A stretch of DNA of 64,000 bases from Lysobacter sp. Root494 (GCF_001427225.1 NZ_LMFH01000005.1:62553-126552), one strand, 5' to 3'; numbered from the stretch's first letter, positions 19,234 through 28,266 are shown. The notes: a model not told the origin generated them from the sequence alone. Made by a program: numbers and translations.

Positions 19234-19803
19234 TCAGTTCAGGACCCGTTTTGCGCCGCTGTAATGGTCGCGCCAGTACGGTCCGTCCAGATGGTCGAGC
19301 CGCACGGTGCCACCGGTGCTGGGCGCGTGGACGAAGCGCCCTTCACCGACGTAGATCCCCACGTGACTGACGCTGCCGCCCGAACCGAAGAACACCAGGT
19401 CGGCCGCTGCGAGCCGCTCCGGCTTGATCCGCGCTCCCTGCCACGCGGCGAGATCGCGGGAAGTCCGGGGCAGGCGCACGTCCAGCATGTCCCGGTAGAC
19501 ATAGTTGACCAGGCCGCTGCAGTCGAAGCCGGTATCGGGCGTGTTGCCGCCGTAGCGGTAGGGCGTGCCGACGAGGCTGATCGCCCGCATCAGCACCGCG
19601 TTGGCGCGCACCGGATCGGCCGGTGCGACTACCGGCCAGGCTCGTTGCGCCGGCGCCGGCCGGCGCACCACCTTGTCGCCACCGCAGCCCGACAGCAGTG
19701 CAGCCGCCAGCAACAGAAGGAATGCTCCGTGCGCTGGAATGGCGCGGAGGTTGCCGGGATAATGCGCGGCTCCCTCGGCGGGGCTCGGGATTGGCGTCTT
19801 CAC
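19234..19803 (-). CDS. C40 (NlpC/P60) endopeptidase, predicted lipoprotein
   Basis: About 189 residues from the GTG at 19803; a TTG at 19839 is the alternative. The hydrophobic signal ends in lipobox LLSGC, so a lipoprotein is expected. The NlpC/P60 domain has Cys in GFDCSGLVNYVYRDM and His in VSHVGIYVGEGRFVHAPS, closely similar to the neighbouring 18379-19131 protein, so the two are tandem paralogues of different anchoring type. It divergently faces slyD. The start is poorly defined because no good ribosome site is visible. Confidence 0.85.
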   Translation of the reverse strand: MKTPIPSPAEGAAHYPGNLRAIPAHGAFLLLLAAALLSGCGGDKVVRRPAPAQRAWPVVAPADPVRANAVLMRAISLVGTPYRYGGNTPDTGFDCSGLVNYVYRDMLDVRLPRTSRDLAAWQGARIKPERLAAADLVFFGSGGSVSHVGIYVGEGRFVHAPSTGGTVRLDHLDGPYWRDHYSGAKRVLN

Positions 19804-19890
19804 GCACCCAAGCTTGGCCGTTCCCGCCGCTGCCGGCAAGGCGCCGGCACGTCTCCTGGCTGCAACCGCGGCCCATCACCGAGTCCCGTA

Positions 19891-20370
19891 ATGAAGATCG
19901 AGAAAGACCGCGTCGTCAGCTTCCACTACACCGTCAGCGAGCAGGGGCAGGAGCCGCTGGAAAGCTCCGAAGGCCGCGATCCGCTCGTGATCCTCGTCGG
20001 GCACGGCAACATCATCCCGGGCCTGGAAAGCGCGATGGAAGGCCACGAAGCCGGCGACAAGTTCGAAGTCGACGTCGCTGCCGCCGATGCCTACGGCGAA
20101 AAGCGCGAAGGACTGAGCCAGCGCGTTCCGAAGAAGCACTTCGGCAACCAGCGCCTCGAGCCGGGCATGCAGGTCATCCTGCAGACCAACTTCGGCCCGC
20201 GTGCCGTGACGATCGAGAAGGTCGGCATGAGCGTGGTCGACGTCGATCTCAACCACCCGATGGCCGGCAAGGACCTGCACTTCGCCATCGAGATCGCCGA
20301 TGTGCGCGAAGCCTCGGCCGAGGAACTCGAGCACGGCCACGTGCACGGCGAAGGTGGTCATCAGCACTGA
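19891..20370 (+). CDS. slyD: FKBP-type peptidyl-prolyl isomerase SlyD
   Basis: 159 residues, no signal peptide. The FKBP core is split by an insert-in-flap domain as in SlyD: VSFHYTVSEQGQEPLESSEG, LVILVGHGNIIPGLESAMEGHEAGD, then DAYGEKREGLSQRVPKKHF and VVDVDLNHPMAGKDLHFAIEI. The C-terminus is His-rich (EHGHVHGEGGHQH), the metal-binding tail that gives SlyD its role in nickel delivery. It acts as a cytoplasmic chaperone and isomerase. Followed by a terminator. Confidence 0.92.
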   Translation: MKIEKDRVVSFHYTVSEQGQEPLESSEGRDPLVILVGHGNIIPGLESAMEGHEAGDKFEVDVAAADAYGEKREGLSQRVPKKHFGNQRLEPGMQVILQTNFGPRAVTIEKVGMSVVDVDLNHPMAGKDLHFAIEIADVREASAEELEHGHVHGEGGHQH

Positions 20371-20394
20371 TCGCCGTACGCGATCGTGATGCAG

Positions 20395-20426
20395 AACGAC
20401 CCGCCATGAGCGGGTCGTTTCGTTTT
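20395..20426 (+). terminator. Terminator of slyD
   Basis: 9-bp stem AACGACCCG / CGGGTCGTT with a 7-base loop and a following TCGTTTT, about 25 bases past the slyD stop. Confidence 0.88.
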
Positions 20427-20493
20427 GGCTTCTGATGAAGTCGTAGCGGTGCGCTGTGGGCACGTTCACGACGCCCATCGAGTCGCCCTGCAA

Positions 20494-20519
20494 GGACGGC
20501 CCGCTTTGGCGGGCCGTCC
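20494..20519 (-). terminator. Probable terminator of the M35 protease gene
   Basis: A perfect 11-bp stem GGACGGCCCGC / GCGGGCCGTCC with loop TTTG lies about 22 bases beyond the protease stop on the minus strand. No T-run follows, so function is inferred from position and stem strength. Confidence 0.65.
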
Positions 20520-20540
20520 GGTGTCGAGCTGCTGCGCCGA

Positions 20541-21644
20541 TCAGTTCTGGAACGGGTTGTTCTCGGCGAAGTATTCGTGGTTGTCGGCGTTATCCAATGC
20601 AGCGGCCGGATCCGAGATCGCCAGGCTCTTCGCACCCGACTGCCCGTAGACGTGGTCGTCGGTACCGGCCACGGCGTTGAAGTGGCTCATTTCGTGGATC
20701 AACGTGCCGGCCTTCGAATCCGTGCCGGTCAGCGGCGCGCTCCAGAACGCGCGGCAGACGAAGATCTCGTACGGACGGGTCGGGTAGACGTAGGCGTAAT
20801 AGCTCTGGTTGCAGCCGCAGTTGATCTTGACCTGGCCGGCACTCTGGTCCATCGCCGAATCGATGGCCACGAAGTGCTGGCTGGCCGTGCCCCAGCGTGC
20901 GCTCGTGTAGGCGCCGAACCACGTGGTGTAGCGCGGCCCGACGGTGTTGCCGGCGAGATACCCCTTGCCGTTTTCCGAATACTTGCGCGCTTCGACCACC
21001 GCCTGGCCGGCACCATTGATCTGCGTGGTCGAGCAGCCGACGTAGGACACGCCGTTGACGACCGTGCCACCGCCGGACGGCGGCTTGCGCATGGTCTGAT
21101 TGTCACCGCCCTTGGCATCTATCTGGTCGCTCCCATCCACCCACAGCCGCAGCGGCACCGACTGGATCACCATCGGCAGGCCGTTGGCATGCTTCAGCAT
21201 CTCGCCGTTGGACAGCGAGGCGTGCTGCAGCGGCGAGGACAGGGTGACGATATATTCGCCGGTCTTCGCCATGTCGTAGGCACCCGACAGGTCGACGGTG
21301 GTGCGCAGGGTTTCACCGGCGCGCAGCAGCGCGAAGTCGCCGGCGCCCGGCAGCGGGCGCTTCACCATCGGGCCTTCGTACTGCACTGGCTCGCCGTTGC
21401 GGCTGACCTGGAAGAGCTTGGCTTCCATGAAATCCGAGGGCAGCTCCCACCTCGGCACGCGCACGGTGTGGTTGCTGGTGTTGGTGATCGTCACCTCGAC
21501 TGCGCCGAGGAAGCCGCCGCTGGAGGCCTGGGCGGCAACCATGCTGACGCGCAGTGGGTTCGACTTGGCCGCCGGCTGGGCGGAAACGGCGGCGACGGCA
21601 CCGGCGAGAAGGGCGGAACAGGACACGACGGAAAGAACTTTCAT
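20541..21644 (-). CDS. M35 (Asp-zincin) secreted metalloendopeptidase
   Basis: 367 residues. Residues 1-22 are a signal peptide (VSCSALLAGAVAAVSA). Residues 30-170 form a beta-rich prodomain-like region. The C-terminal 170 residues carry HEMSH (317-321) and GTDDHVYG (327-334), the zinc ligands and Asp of the aspzincin family; the cysteines around CGCNQ and CRAF may form disulphides. Known members include deuterolysin and peptidyl-Lys endopeptidases, so cleavage before or after Lys is possible but not proven. It is probably secreted to degrade protein outside the cell, in keeping with a predatory lifestyle. Confidence 0.9.
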   Translation of the reverse strand: MKVLSVVSCSALLAGAVAAVSAQPAAKSNPLRVSMVAAQASSGGFLGAVEVTITNTSNHTVRVPRWELPSDFMEAKLFQVSRNGEPVQYEGPMVKRPLPGAGDFALLRAGETLRTTVDLSGAYDMAKTGEYIVTLSSPLQHASLSNGEMLKHANGLPMVIQSVPLRLWVDGSDQIDAKGGDNQTMRKPPSGGGTVVNGVSYVGCSTTQINGAGQAVVEARKYSENGKGYLAGNTVGPRYTTWFGAYTSARWGTASQHFVAIDSAMDQSAGQVKINCGCNQSYYAYVYPTRPYEIFVCRAFWSAPLTGTDSKAGTLIHEMSHFNAVAGTDDHVYGQSGAKSLAISDPAAALDNADNHEYFAENNPFQN

Positions 21645-22123
21645 GCGCGGATTTCCTGGGAGTTGGCGGGGCTGTAGCGGTGGCACGTTGAAATCAGAGC
21701 GGACGCCGCACAGGCGGCGCGATGTGTATTCCGGGCCGGGCAGGCCTCGCAGGCGACGGACGCGAATACGACCGCGCCCGGAACGGATACGAGCGGGTCA
21801 GGAAGTTGCGGGTGCTCGCGTAATCGCGACGCCGATGCGGCGACCGGGAGGGAACTGCCACGCCATGACGGCGGATCTGCAGCTTCATTGAAGAACCTGT
21901 GGTGGATGGGGCGGCGAGCGGATTGCGCACCTACACTTCGACACCGGCGACGGCGAACGAGTGTTTCGGAGCCAATCCGGCTGCGGCCCATGCAGCACGG
22001 GTTAGATTGCGGCGGGTGTTATCGGCGCCTTTGACGATGGTGTCATGCTGCACCGCGATAAAGCGATTCGGACGAAACTTTTTGTGCAGATCGCCGACGT
22101 TTTCCTCATCAAACTATCTTGCA
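21645..22123. other. Intergenic region of about 480 bases, no supported gene
   Basis: Divergent spacer between the M35 protease and the DadA-like gene. Short reading frames on both strands have no family similarity that I can recognise. The last 100 bases are AT-richer than the flanks (AAACTTTTTGTG; AAACTATCTTGCAATG), fitting a promoter and leader for the oxidoreductase. No repeat or RNA gene was seen. Confidence 0.45.
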
Positions 22124-23383
22124 ATGCAACAGAAACCTGAAGACATCGTGGTGGTTGGCGCAGGCGTTATCGGCCTGGCCTCGGCGCTGGCGCTGCTCGA
22201 AGCCGGGCGCGGCGTGCGCGTGATCGATGCCGGCCGCATCGGCGGCGGCGCTTCGCATGGCAACTGCGGAACGATCACGCCGAGCCACGCCCCTCCCTTG
22301 GCCGCGCCGGGCATGGTCGGCGTCGCGCTGCGGTGGATGTTCACACCCGACGCGCCGCTGTACATCAAACCCCGCATCGACCTGCACCTGTGGCGCTGGC
22401 TGCTCGGCTTTGCCGTGCGTTGCAACGAGCGCGACTGGCGCCGCGCCGCGCAGGGCAAGGCGGCGCTGCTCAACGATTCGCGCGCCCGACTCGGACGATG
22501 GGTTCGCGACTACGGCATGGAATGCGAATTCGCGGAAGCCGGCGTCGACTACGTATTCCGCGACACCCGCGCATTCGCGGCGGAAGAACACGAAATCGAA
22601 TTGCTGCAGGAACTGGGCGTGCCCGTCGAAGCCATCGATGGCGCGCGCTATGAATCGATGGAACCGGCGCTCAAGCGCGGTGTCGCCGGCGTCATGCGCT
22701 TCGATGGCGATGCGGTGCTGCGCCCCGATCGTTACGTCGCCGAACTGGCGCGGCTGGTCCGCGAACGCGGTGGCGAGATCGTCGAGCAATGCGCGTTCGA
22801 AGGCGTGGATGCGCACCGTGGTGGTGTGTCGCTGCATACCTCGCAGGACACGATCGAAGCGCGTGAAGTCGTGTTCGCGCTGGGTGCGTGGTCGCCGAAG
22901 CTCGCGGCTGCGATCGGATTTCCCGCGCTGCGGAATGCGATGCAGCCGGGCAAGGGTTACTCGATCACGTATTCGGCGCCTTCGCTGGTGCCGCGCCGGC
23001 CGATCGTGTTGCGCGAGCGTTCGGTGTGCGTCACCGCCTGGGGCAGCGGATACCGGCTCGGCAGCACGATGGAGTTTTCCGGTTACGACGAGGCATTGAA
23101 CGAACCTCGCCTTGCCGCACTCGAGCGCGGCGCGGCCGAGTACCTGCATCAACCCGTCGGTTCCGAAGTACGCGAGAAGTGGTACGGCTGGCGCCCGATG
23201 TCCATCGACGATGTTCCGCTGATCGGACGCGTGCCGGGTCGTGATGAACTGTGGATCGCGACGGGCCACGGGATGATGGGAGTGAGCATGAGCGCGGCCA
23301 CGGGACAGCTCATCGCCGACCTGGTCAGCGGCAGTACGCCCGAGGTCGATCCGGCGCCGTATTCGCCCGCGCGGTTCGCGTGA
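22124..23383 (+). CDS. FAD-dependent D-amino acid dehydrogenase-like oxidoreductase
   Basis: 419 residues. The N-terminal dinucleotide motif is VVVGAGVIGLASALALLEAGRGVRVID (8-34), followed by the GGGASHGNCGTITPS segment typical of DadA-type enzymes. The C-terminal part has YRLGSTMEFSGYD, WYGWRPMSIDDVPLIGR and LWIATGHGMMGVSMSAATGQLIAD, all DAO-family. It should oxidise a D-amino acid or hydroxyproline isomer to the imino acid, passing electrons to the membrane. The N-formylglutamate deformylase gene follows after 13 bases, suggesting one operon in amino acid catabolism. Confidence 0.88.
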   Translation: MQQKPEDIVVVGAGVIGLASALALLEAGRGVRVIDAGRIGGGASHGNCGTITPSHAPPLAAPGMVGVALRWMFTPDAPLYIKPRIDLHLWRWLLGFAVRCNERDWRRAAQGKAALLNDSRARLGRWVRDYGMECEFAEAGVDYVFRDTRAFAAEEHEIELLQELGVPVEAIDGARYESMEPALKRGVAGVMRFDGDAVLRPDRYVAELARLVRERGGEIVEQCAFEGVDAHRGGVSLHTSQDTIEAREVVFALGAWSPKLAAAIGFPALRNAMQPGKGYSITYSAPSLVPRRPIVLRERSVCVTAWGSGYRLGSTMEFSGYDEALNEPRLAALERGAAEYLHQPVGSEVREKWYGWRPMSIDDVPLIGRVPGRDELWIATGHGMMGVSMSAATGQLIADLVSGSTPEVDPAPYSPARFA

Positions 23384-23396
23384 CCGGAGCGATGCC

Positions 23397-24176
23397 ATGA
23401 ACGATGTCTTCGAGCTCCACCGTGGTACCGCCCCAATCCTGGTAAGCCTGCCGCACAACGGCAGCGTCATTCCTGAGGAACTGCAGTCGCGCATGGTCGA
23501 ACGCGCGCGTTGCGCGCCCGACACCGACTGGCACGTAGCGCGGCTTTACGCCTTCGCGCGCGAACTCGGCGCTTCGATGCTGGTGCCGCGCTATTCGCGC
23601 TACGTGATCGACCTGAACCGTCCGCCGGACGACACCTCGCTCTATCCCGGCCAGAACACGACCGGACTGTGCCCGGCCGTGCAGTTCACTGGCGCACCGG
23701 TCTATCTCGAAGGGCAGGCACCTTCCGCGGACGAGATCGCCGCGCGCACCGGGACTTATTGGCGGCCGTATCACGAAGCACTGCAGGATGAGCTCGTGCG
23801 CCTCCATGCCACGCATGGCCGCGCGCTGCTATGGGAAGGGCACTCGATCAGGGGCAGTGGCCTCGAATTCCTGTTTCCCGGTCGCCTGCCCGATCTCAAT
23901 CTCGGTACGGCCGGTGGCGCGACCTGCTCGCCGGAGCGGCAGGCGCGAGTCGAAGCTGCGCTCGCGAAGCAATCGCGCTACGACTTCGTCGTCAACGGGC
24001 GTTTCAAGGGCGGCTACATCACCAGGCACTACGCGGATCCCAAGCGCGGCGTCGATGCGATCCAGCTCGAAATCAGCCAGCGCATCTACATGGACGAGGA
24101 CACGTTCGAATACGATCCGACCAAGGCAGCCGATGCGCAGGCGGTGATCCGTTCCCTGCTGGAGGCCGCGTCATGA
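23397..24176 (+). CDS. hutG: N-formylglutamate deformylase
   Basis: 259 residues. It begins with the family pattern ILVSLPHNGSVIPEEL and carries DTDWHVARLYAFARELGASMLVPRYSRYVIDLNRPP, LLWEGHSIRG and a C-terminal LEISQRIYMDEDTFEYD segment. The enzyme releases formate and glutamate from N-formylglutamate in one branch of histidine degradation. None of the other hut genes is in the window, so it may serve another formylated substrate. It overlaps the next small gene by 4 bases (ATGA). Confidence 0.92.
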   Translation: MNDVFELHRGTAPILVSLPHNGSVIPEELQSRMVERARCAPDTDWHVARLYAFARELGASMLVPRYSRYVIDLNRPPDDTSLYPGQNTTGLCPAVQFTGAPVYLEGQAPSADEIAARTGTYWRPYHEALQDELVRLHATHGRALLWEGHSIRGSGLEFLFPGRLPDLNLGTAGGATCSPERQARVEAALAKQSRYDFVVNGRFKGGYITRHYADPKRGVDAIQLEISQRIYMDEDTFEYDPTKAADAQAVIRSLLEAAS

Positions 24177-24346
24177 CGTACATACGTGCCAACGGGCGCA
24201 GGAAGCCCGGCAATTACCTGCGCGCGCTGTTGATACTGGCGATCTGCCTGGGCGTCGCGTACTGGGCGCTGATCACGCTGTTTCCGGTCGAACTGCACGA
24301 GACCGGACAGTGGCTGCACGCAAAGATCGGCGCGTTGCTGAAGTAA
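24173..24346 (+). CDS. Small single-span membrane protein
   Basis: 57 residues: a basic N-terminus (MTYIRANGRRKPGNYLRA), one hydrophobic span (LLILAICLGVAYWALITLF) and a short amphipathic end (LHETGQWLHAKIGALLK). Start overlaps the hutG stop, so it is probably co-translated. No family recognised. It may anchor or stabilise a membrane complex of the neighbouring dehydrogenase. Confidence 0.65.
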   Translation: MTYIRANGRRKPGNYLRALLILAICLGVAYWALITLFPVELHETGQWLHAKIGALLK

Positions 24347-24704
24347 ACATTGCCGCCGATTCGTAGAGCGGAGCTTGCTCCGCTGCTTGGCAGCGCCGAG
24401 CCTTGCTCGGTCCGCTTTGTCTTTTTTCTTATCGTTGCGTGCGAAGAACAAAGATTCGGCGCCACATCGCGCCTCTATCGATCGGCGCGCGAGTATCTCC
24501 GTAATTCAGCTCGCGATGAGCCCGCGTATCTACCGGTGACCTGGATCAGGAACGTTGGAAGTCCTTCCACGTCGCGCAGCTGAGTCATAGCGCCTATCTG
24601 TTGAATGCAAATCGGGGTTTTCCGACTCGACATCGCGGCAGATTCCGATGGTTCCGCTCCTGGGGCAAGGCGATGCTGCCTGCACACCATCCAGGAAGGA
24701 AATC
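24347..24704. other. Gene-free region containing an REP-like element
   Basis: About 360 bases without a supported gene. It contains the palindromes at 24363-24410 described separately and then an AT-rich, unstructured stretch (CTTTTTTCTTATCGTTG; TATCGATCGGCGC) leading to a ribosome site AGGAAGGA just before 24705. Confidence 0.5.
24363..24410. repeat. REP-like double hairpin starting with GTAG
   Basis: GTAG is followed by a perfect 8-bp stem AGCGGAGC / GCTCCGCT (loop TT, 24367-24384), then a second stem CCGAGC / GCTCGG (loop CTT, 24396-24410). The GTAG-plus-palindrome format matches Xanthomonadaceae REP elements, though this copy differs from that at 10622. Confidence 0.7.
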
Positions 24705-25193
24705 ATGCGCCGATCGCTCTCCATCATTGCCGCTACGCTTGGTCTCGCAATGGTCTGCGGAAGCCAGGTTGCGCACGCTGGTTCCACCGGGCAGTACGTC
24801 GAAGCCGGTGCCACACTTCGTACCAATGCCGAGGTCGAAGCCTGGTACGGCATCACCGCGCAGCTGCGACGCCAGTTCGATGAAATCTGTGGCGATACCT
24901 TTTGCGAAGGTGATTACAGCAATCTGCAGCCGCTGCGTTTCCAGTGCTCGGTAGAGGCGCGCAGCCGGCGTATTGGTGCCTGCGTGTGGTCGTTCGCGGG
25001 CAGTCAGGAGTCGATCGATGCGGCCACTGGCGGCATCACGGTCCAACCAGGCTTCTGGCAATGCCGAATTCCGCTCGTGCCTCAGACCAGCGTAGAGCGT
25101 TTGCTCGCCGCGCTGGTCAACCCGCAGCCGCTGTATGCCAAGTTACCTGGCACTGATCAGACCGTGCTTGATGGACTGATTGAGTGTTTGTGA
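24705..25193 (+). CDS. Secreted hypothetical protein with cysteines
   Basis: 162 residues with an N-terminal signal peptide (RRSLSIIAATLGLAMVCGSQVAHA). The mature part has six cysteines, among them CGDTFC and a pair in QCSVEARSRRIGAC, and a final Cys-Leu, so disulphide bonds in the periplasm are likely. It begins with AGSTGQYVEAGATLRTNAEVEAWYGI, which resembles no family I can name. A strong ribosome site (AGGAAGGA) supports the start. Confidence 0.72.
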   Translation: MRRSLSIIAATLGLAMVCGSQVAHAGSTGQYVEAGATLRTNAEVEAWYGITAQLRRQFDEICGDTFCEGDYSNLQPLRFQCSVEARSRRIGACVWSFAGSQESIDAATGGITVQPGFWQCRIPLVPQTSVERLLAALVNPQPLYAKLPGTDQTVLDGLIECL

Positions 25194-25360
25194 CGCTGTG
25201 AGCGATCGACGCAGACGCGGCCAGCTGCTTCCCGATCGCTTTGTGCCACGCAACGCAGATAAGGGCGACTCTGGTCACGGGTGCCGGCCGCTCGGCCTTC
25301 AATGCTGCGAATTCGCGGTGGCGACGTTTGCTCCGTCGCCACCGCGAAGACCATGGTCCG

Positions 25361-27268
25361 TCAGACTTCCAGTGTCGCCAGGTCGCCCTTGGTCTCCAGC
25401 CACGTCTTGCGATCGCCCGAACGCTTCTTAGCCAGCAGCATGTCCATCAATGCATGGGTCTCGATGTTGTCGTCGACAGTGAGCTGCACGAGACGGCGCG
25501 TGTCTGGGTGGATGGTCGACTCGCGCAGCTGCGACGGGTTCATCTCACCCAGACCCTTGAAGCGGGTGGTGTTGACCTGTCCGGTGAAACCCTTCTTGCG
25601 ATCGTTCTTCTCGCGCTCGATCTTCTCCAGCAGGATGCGCTTCTCTTCCTCGTCGAGCGCATAGAACACCTGCTTGCCCACATCGACACGGAACAACGGC
25701 GGCATCGCGACGAATACGTGGCCGGCATCCACCAGGGCGGGGAAGTGCTTCACGAACAATGCACTCAGCAGCGTCGCGATATGCAGTCCATCGGAATCCG
25801 CATCGGCCAGGATGATCACCTTGCCGTAGCGCAGGCCGGAGATGTCGTCCTTGCCGGGATCGCAACCGATCGCGACGGCAAGATCGTGCACTTCCTGCGA
25901 CGCGAGCACGCTGCCTGAAGCGACTTCCCAGGTGTTGAGGATCTTGCCACGCAGCGGAAGGATCGCCTGGAAGTCCTTGTCGCGCGCCTGCTTGGCGCTG
26001 CCGCCGGCCGAATCGCCTTCGACGAGGAACAGTTCCGTGCGCGAGAGATCCTGCGAACTGCAGTCGGCGAGCTTGCCGGGCAGGGCGGGGCCCTGGGTGA
26101 TCTTCTTGCGGACGATCTGCTTCTCGGTCTTCAGGCGCGCGGCGGCGCGCTCGATCGCGAGCTGCGCGATCTTCTCGCCCAGGTCGGTGTGCTGGTTGAG
26201 CCACAGGGAGAACGCATCATGCGCGGCGCTTTCGACGAAGCCCGCGGCCTGGCGCGAGGAAAGTCGTTCCTTCGTCTGCCCGCTGAACTGCGGATCGGTC
26301 ATCTTGATGCTGAGCACGAAGGCGACGCGATCCCAGACGTCTTCGGGCGCCAGCTTCACGCCGCGCGGCAGCAGGTTGCGGAAATCGCAGAACTCGCGCA
26401 GCGCATCGGTGAAGCCGGTGCGCAGGCCGTTGACGTGGGTGCCGTGCTGCGCGGTGGGAATCAGGTTGACGTAACTTTCCTGCACCAGCTCGCCTTCCGG
26501 CAGCCACGCGACGGCCCAGTCGACGACTTCGGTGTCCTTCTTCAGCGAGCCGACGAAGAGGTCCGGTGGTAGTGCTTCCAGGCCGGCGAGTTCGCCTTTC
26601 AGGTAGTCGCGCAGGCCGTCCTCGTACATCCACTCGTGCTTCTCGCCGGTGGCTTCGTCGAACAATTTCACCGTGAGGCCGGGGCAGAGCACGGCTTTCG
26701 CACGCAGCAGGTGCTTGATCGACCGCAGGTTGAACTTGGGCGTGTCGAAATATTTCGGGTCGGGCCAGAAGCGCAGGCGCGTGCCGGTGTTCTTCTTGCC
26801 GACGGTGCCGACGATCTCGAGCTTCGAGACCCGATCGCCATCCTTGAAGCTCATCTTGTATTCGTTGCCGTCGCGCTTGATGTACACGTCGACATGCTTC
26901 GACAACGCATTCACCACGCTCACGCCGACGCCGTGCAGGCCACCGGAGAACGTGTAGTTCTTGTTGCTGAACTTGCCGCCCGCGTGGAGCCGCGTGAGGA
27001 TCAGTTCGACGCCGGGGATTTTTTCTTCCGGGTGGATGTCGACCGGCATGCCGCGACCATCGTCGGCGACTTCGCAACTGCCGTCGTCGTGGAGGATGAC
27101 TTCGATCGAACGCGCGTGGCCGGCAAGCGCCTCGTCGACCGCGTTGTCGATCACTTCCTGCGCAAGATGGTTCGGCCGCGTCGTGTCGGTGTACATGCCC
27201 GGACGGCGTTTGACCGGGTCGAGACCGGAAAGGACTTCGATATCTTCAGCGTTGTAGCGGGAGCTCAT
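25361..27268 (-). CDS. parE: DNA topoisomerase IV subunit B
   Basis: 635 residues, the usual length for ParE. The GHKL ATPase part has YNAEDIEVLSGLDPVKRRPGMY, IDNAVDEALAGHA, VADDGRGMPVDIHPE and GGLHGVGVSVVNALS. The TOPRIM part has LVEGDSAGGSAKQARDK and DADSDGLHIATLL. With ParC it decatenates daughter chromosomes using ATP. The quinolone-determining EGDSAGG region looks intact. The gene is monocistronic here and faces a secreted-protein gene. Confidence 0.97.
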   Translation of the reverse strand: MSSRYNAEDIEVLSGLDPVKRRPGMYTDTTRPNHLAQEVIDNAVDEALAGHARSIEVILHDDGSCEVADDGRGMPVDIHPEEKIPGVELILTRLHAGGKFSNKNYTFSGGLHGVGVSVVNALSKHVDVYIKRDGNEYKMSFKDGDRVSKLEIVGTVGKKNTGTRLRFWPDPKYFDTPKFNLRSIKHLLRAKAVLCPGLTVKLFDEATGEKHEWMYEDGLRDYLKGELAGLEALPPDLFVGSLKKDTEVVDWAVAWLPEGELVQESYVNLIPTAQHGTHVNGLRTGFTDALREFCDFRNLLPRGVKLAPEDVWDRVAFVLSIKMTDPQFSGQTKERLSSRQAAGFVESAAHDAFSLWLNQHTDLGEKIAQLAIERAAARLKTEKQIVRKKITQGPALPGKLADCSSQDLSRTELFLVEGDSAGGSAKQARDKDFQAILPLRGKILNTWEVASGSVLASQEVHDLAVAIGCDPGKDDISGLRYGKVIILADADSDGLHIATLLSALFVKHFPALVDAGHVFVAMPPLFRVDVGKQVFYALDEEEKRILLEKIEREKNDRKKGFTGQVNTTRFKGLGEMNPSQLRESTIHPDTRRLVQLTVDDNIETHALMDMLLAKKRSGDRKTWLETKGDLATLEV

Positions 27269-27582
27269 GCGGCGGAATTCACGTGATACAGACGGTGGTT
27301 GTGGCGGGCGTGGCGGAGGAACGTTTGCAATTAGAGCCTGCATAGAGAGCAGGCACGTCGCATTCCAGCAAACGCTGCCGCAAAGAGTGACGGAGTGCGC
27401 AGGATAGCGTGAACGCGAGCCATCCCGGAGATGCACGTGGGTAGAACTCCCCATGCGCGAATTCAGGAACGAGTGGGAAGCGGCTGTCTAGCTTGGCGGC
27501 GTCGCAAGCAGCGACGTCCAATCGGTGTTGTGCATGCCCGCGCACGCCCTTGGACATCCCCGAAGACTGCAGGAGTAAGGAC

Positions 27583-28239
27583 ATGCGCAAGATTCTTTTG
27601 ACCACGATGATCGCGGGCGTGCTGGTTGCGCCGATCGCGAGTGCCCAGGTAAGCGTTGGTGTGGGTGGCGGCGGTGGCATCGGCGTGAACGCCGGTTCGA
27701 TCGGCGTTGGTGCCAGCGGTCGCACCGATGTCGGCGCGACGACAGGCGCTTCGCGCCTCGACAAGCGCGTCAGCGGCAATGCCGATGCGCAGGTGCAGGG
27801 CAATGCCGTCAGCGAAACCGCCCAGGCGGCGAATGGTGCGGCGCAGGCCGGTGCCGATACCGCAGCCGGAGTGGGTTCGACCGTACGCGGTACCGCTCGT
27901 GCCGGGGTGCAGGCGGCGACGAATGCCAGCGCGCAGGCGGTCGAGTCTGTCAACGGCAATGCCAATGCCGCGGGCAACTCGGTGCTCGGCGCCGCGGCGG
28001 ATGCCGGAACCGCAACGGACGTTTCCGCGAACGTGACCGGCCAGGGCCAAGGCCAGGTGGCGGGTGGTCTCGACGGCAACGTCAACGCGGCGGCCAACGC
28101 CGTGACCCATGCAGGCGCCAACGCCGGCGGCCAGAAGGAAGAGACGGCCGATAAAACCGACAAGCAACCGGCCAAGGCGAAGCAGGCGAAGGAAAAGCCC
28201 GAGCGCTCGCGCCAGACCCGCGAGGACCGTCGTCGCTGA
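27583..28239 (+). CDS. Secreted Ala/Gly/Asn-rich low-complexity protein
   Basis: 218 residues. A signal peptide (RKILLTTMIAGVLVAPIASA) is followed by a Gly-rich stretch (VGVGGGGGIGVNAGSIGVGASG), then a long run of Ala/Asn/Gln/Thr-rich segments of degenerate repeats (AQAANGAAQAGADTAAGV; NGNANAAGNSVLGAA), and a charged C-terminus (KQPAKAKQAKEKPERSRQTR). It is probably exported. The repeats suggest an extended, flexible or fibre-like segment. No enzymatic motif. AGGAG lies just upstream of the start. Confidence 0.7.
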   Translation: MRKILLTTMIAGVLVAPIASAQVSVGVGGGGGIGVNAGSIGVGASGRTDVGATTGASRLDKRVSGNADAQVQGNAVSETAQAANGAAQAGADTAAGVGSTVRGTARAGVQAATNASAQAVESVNGNANAAGNSVLGAAADAGTATDVSANVTGQGQGQVAGGLDGNVNAAANAVTHAGANAGGQKEETADKTDKQPAKAKQAKEKPERSRQTREDRRR

Positions 28240-28266
28240 TCACCCGGTGATTGCTGCAAACCCGAA

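Noticed and set aside
18379-19803. One of the NlpC/P60 genes as a decayed copy
   Set aside because: Both have intact catalytic Cys and His and open frames, so neither looks like a pseudogene.
21641-21991. Short minus-strand frame before the DadA-like gene
   Set aside because: Arg/Ser/Pro-rich with no signal, no ribosome site and no recognisable domain.
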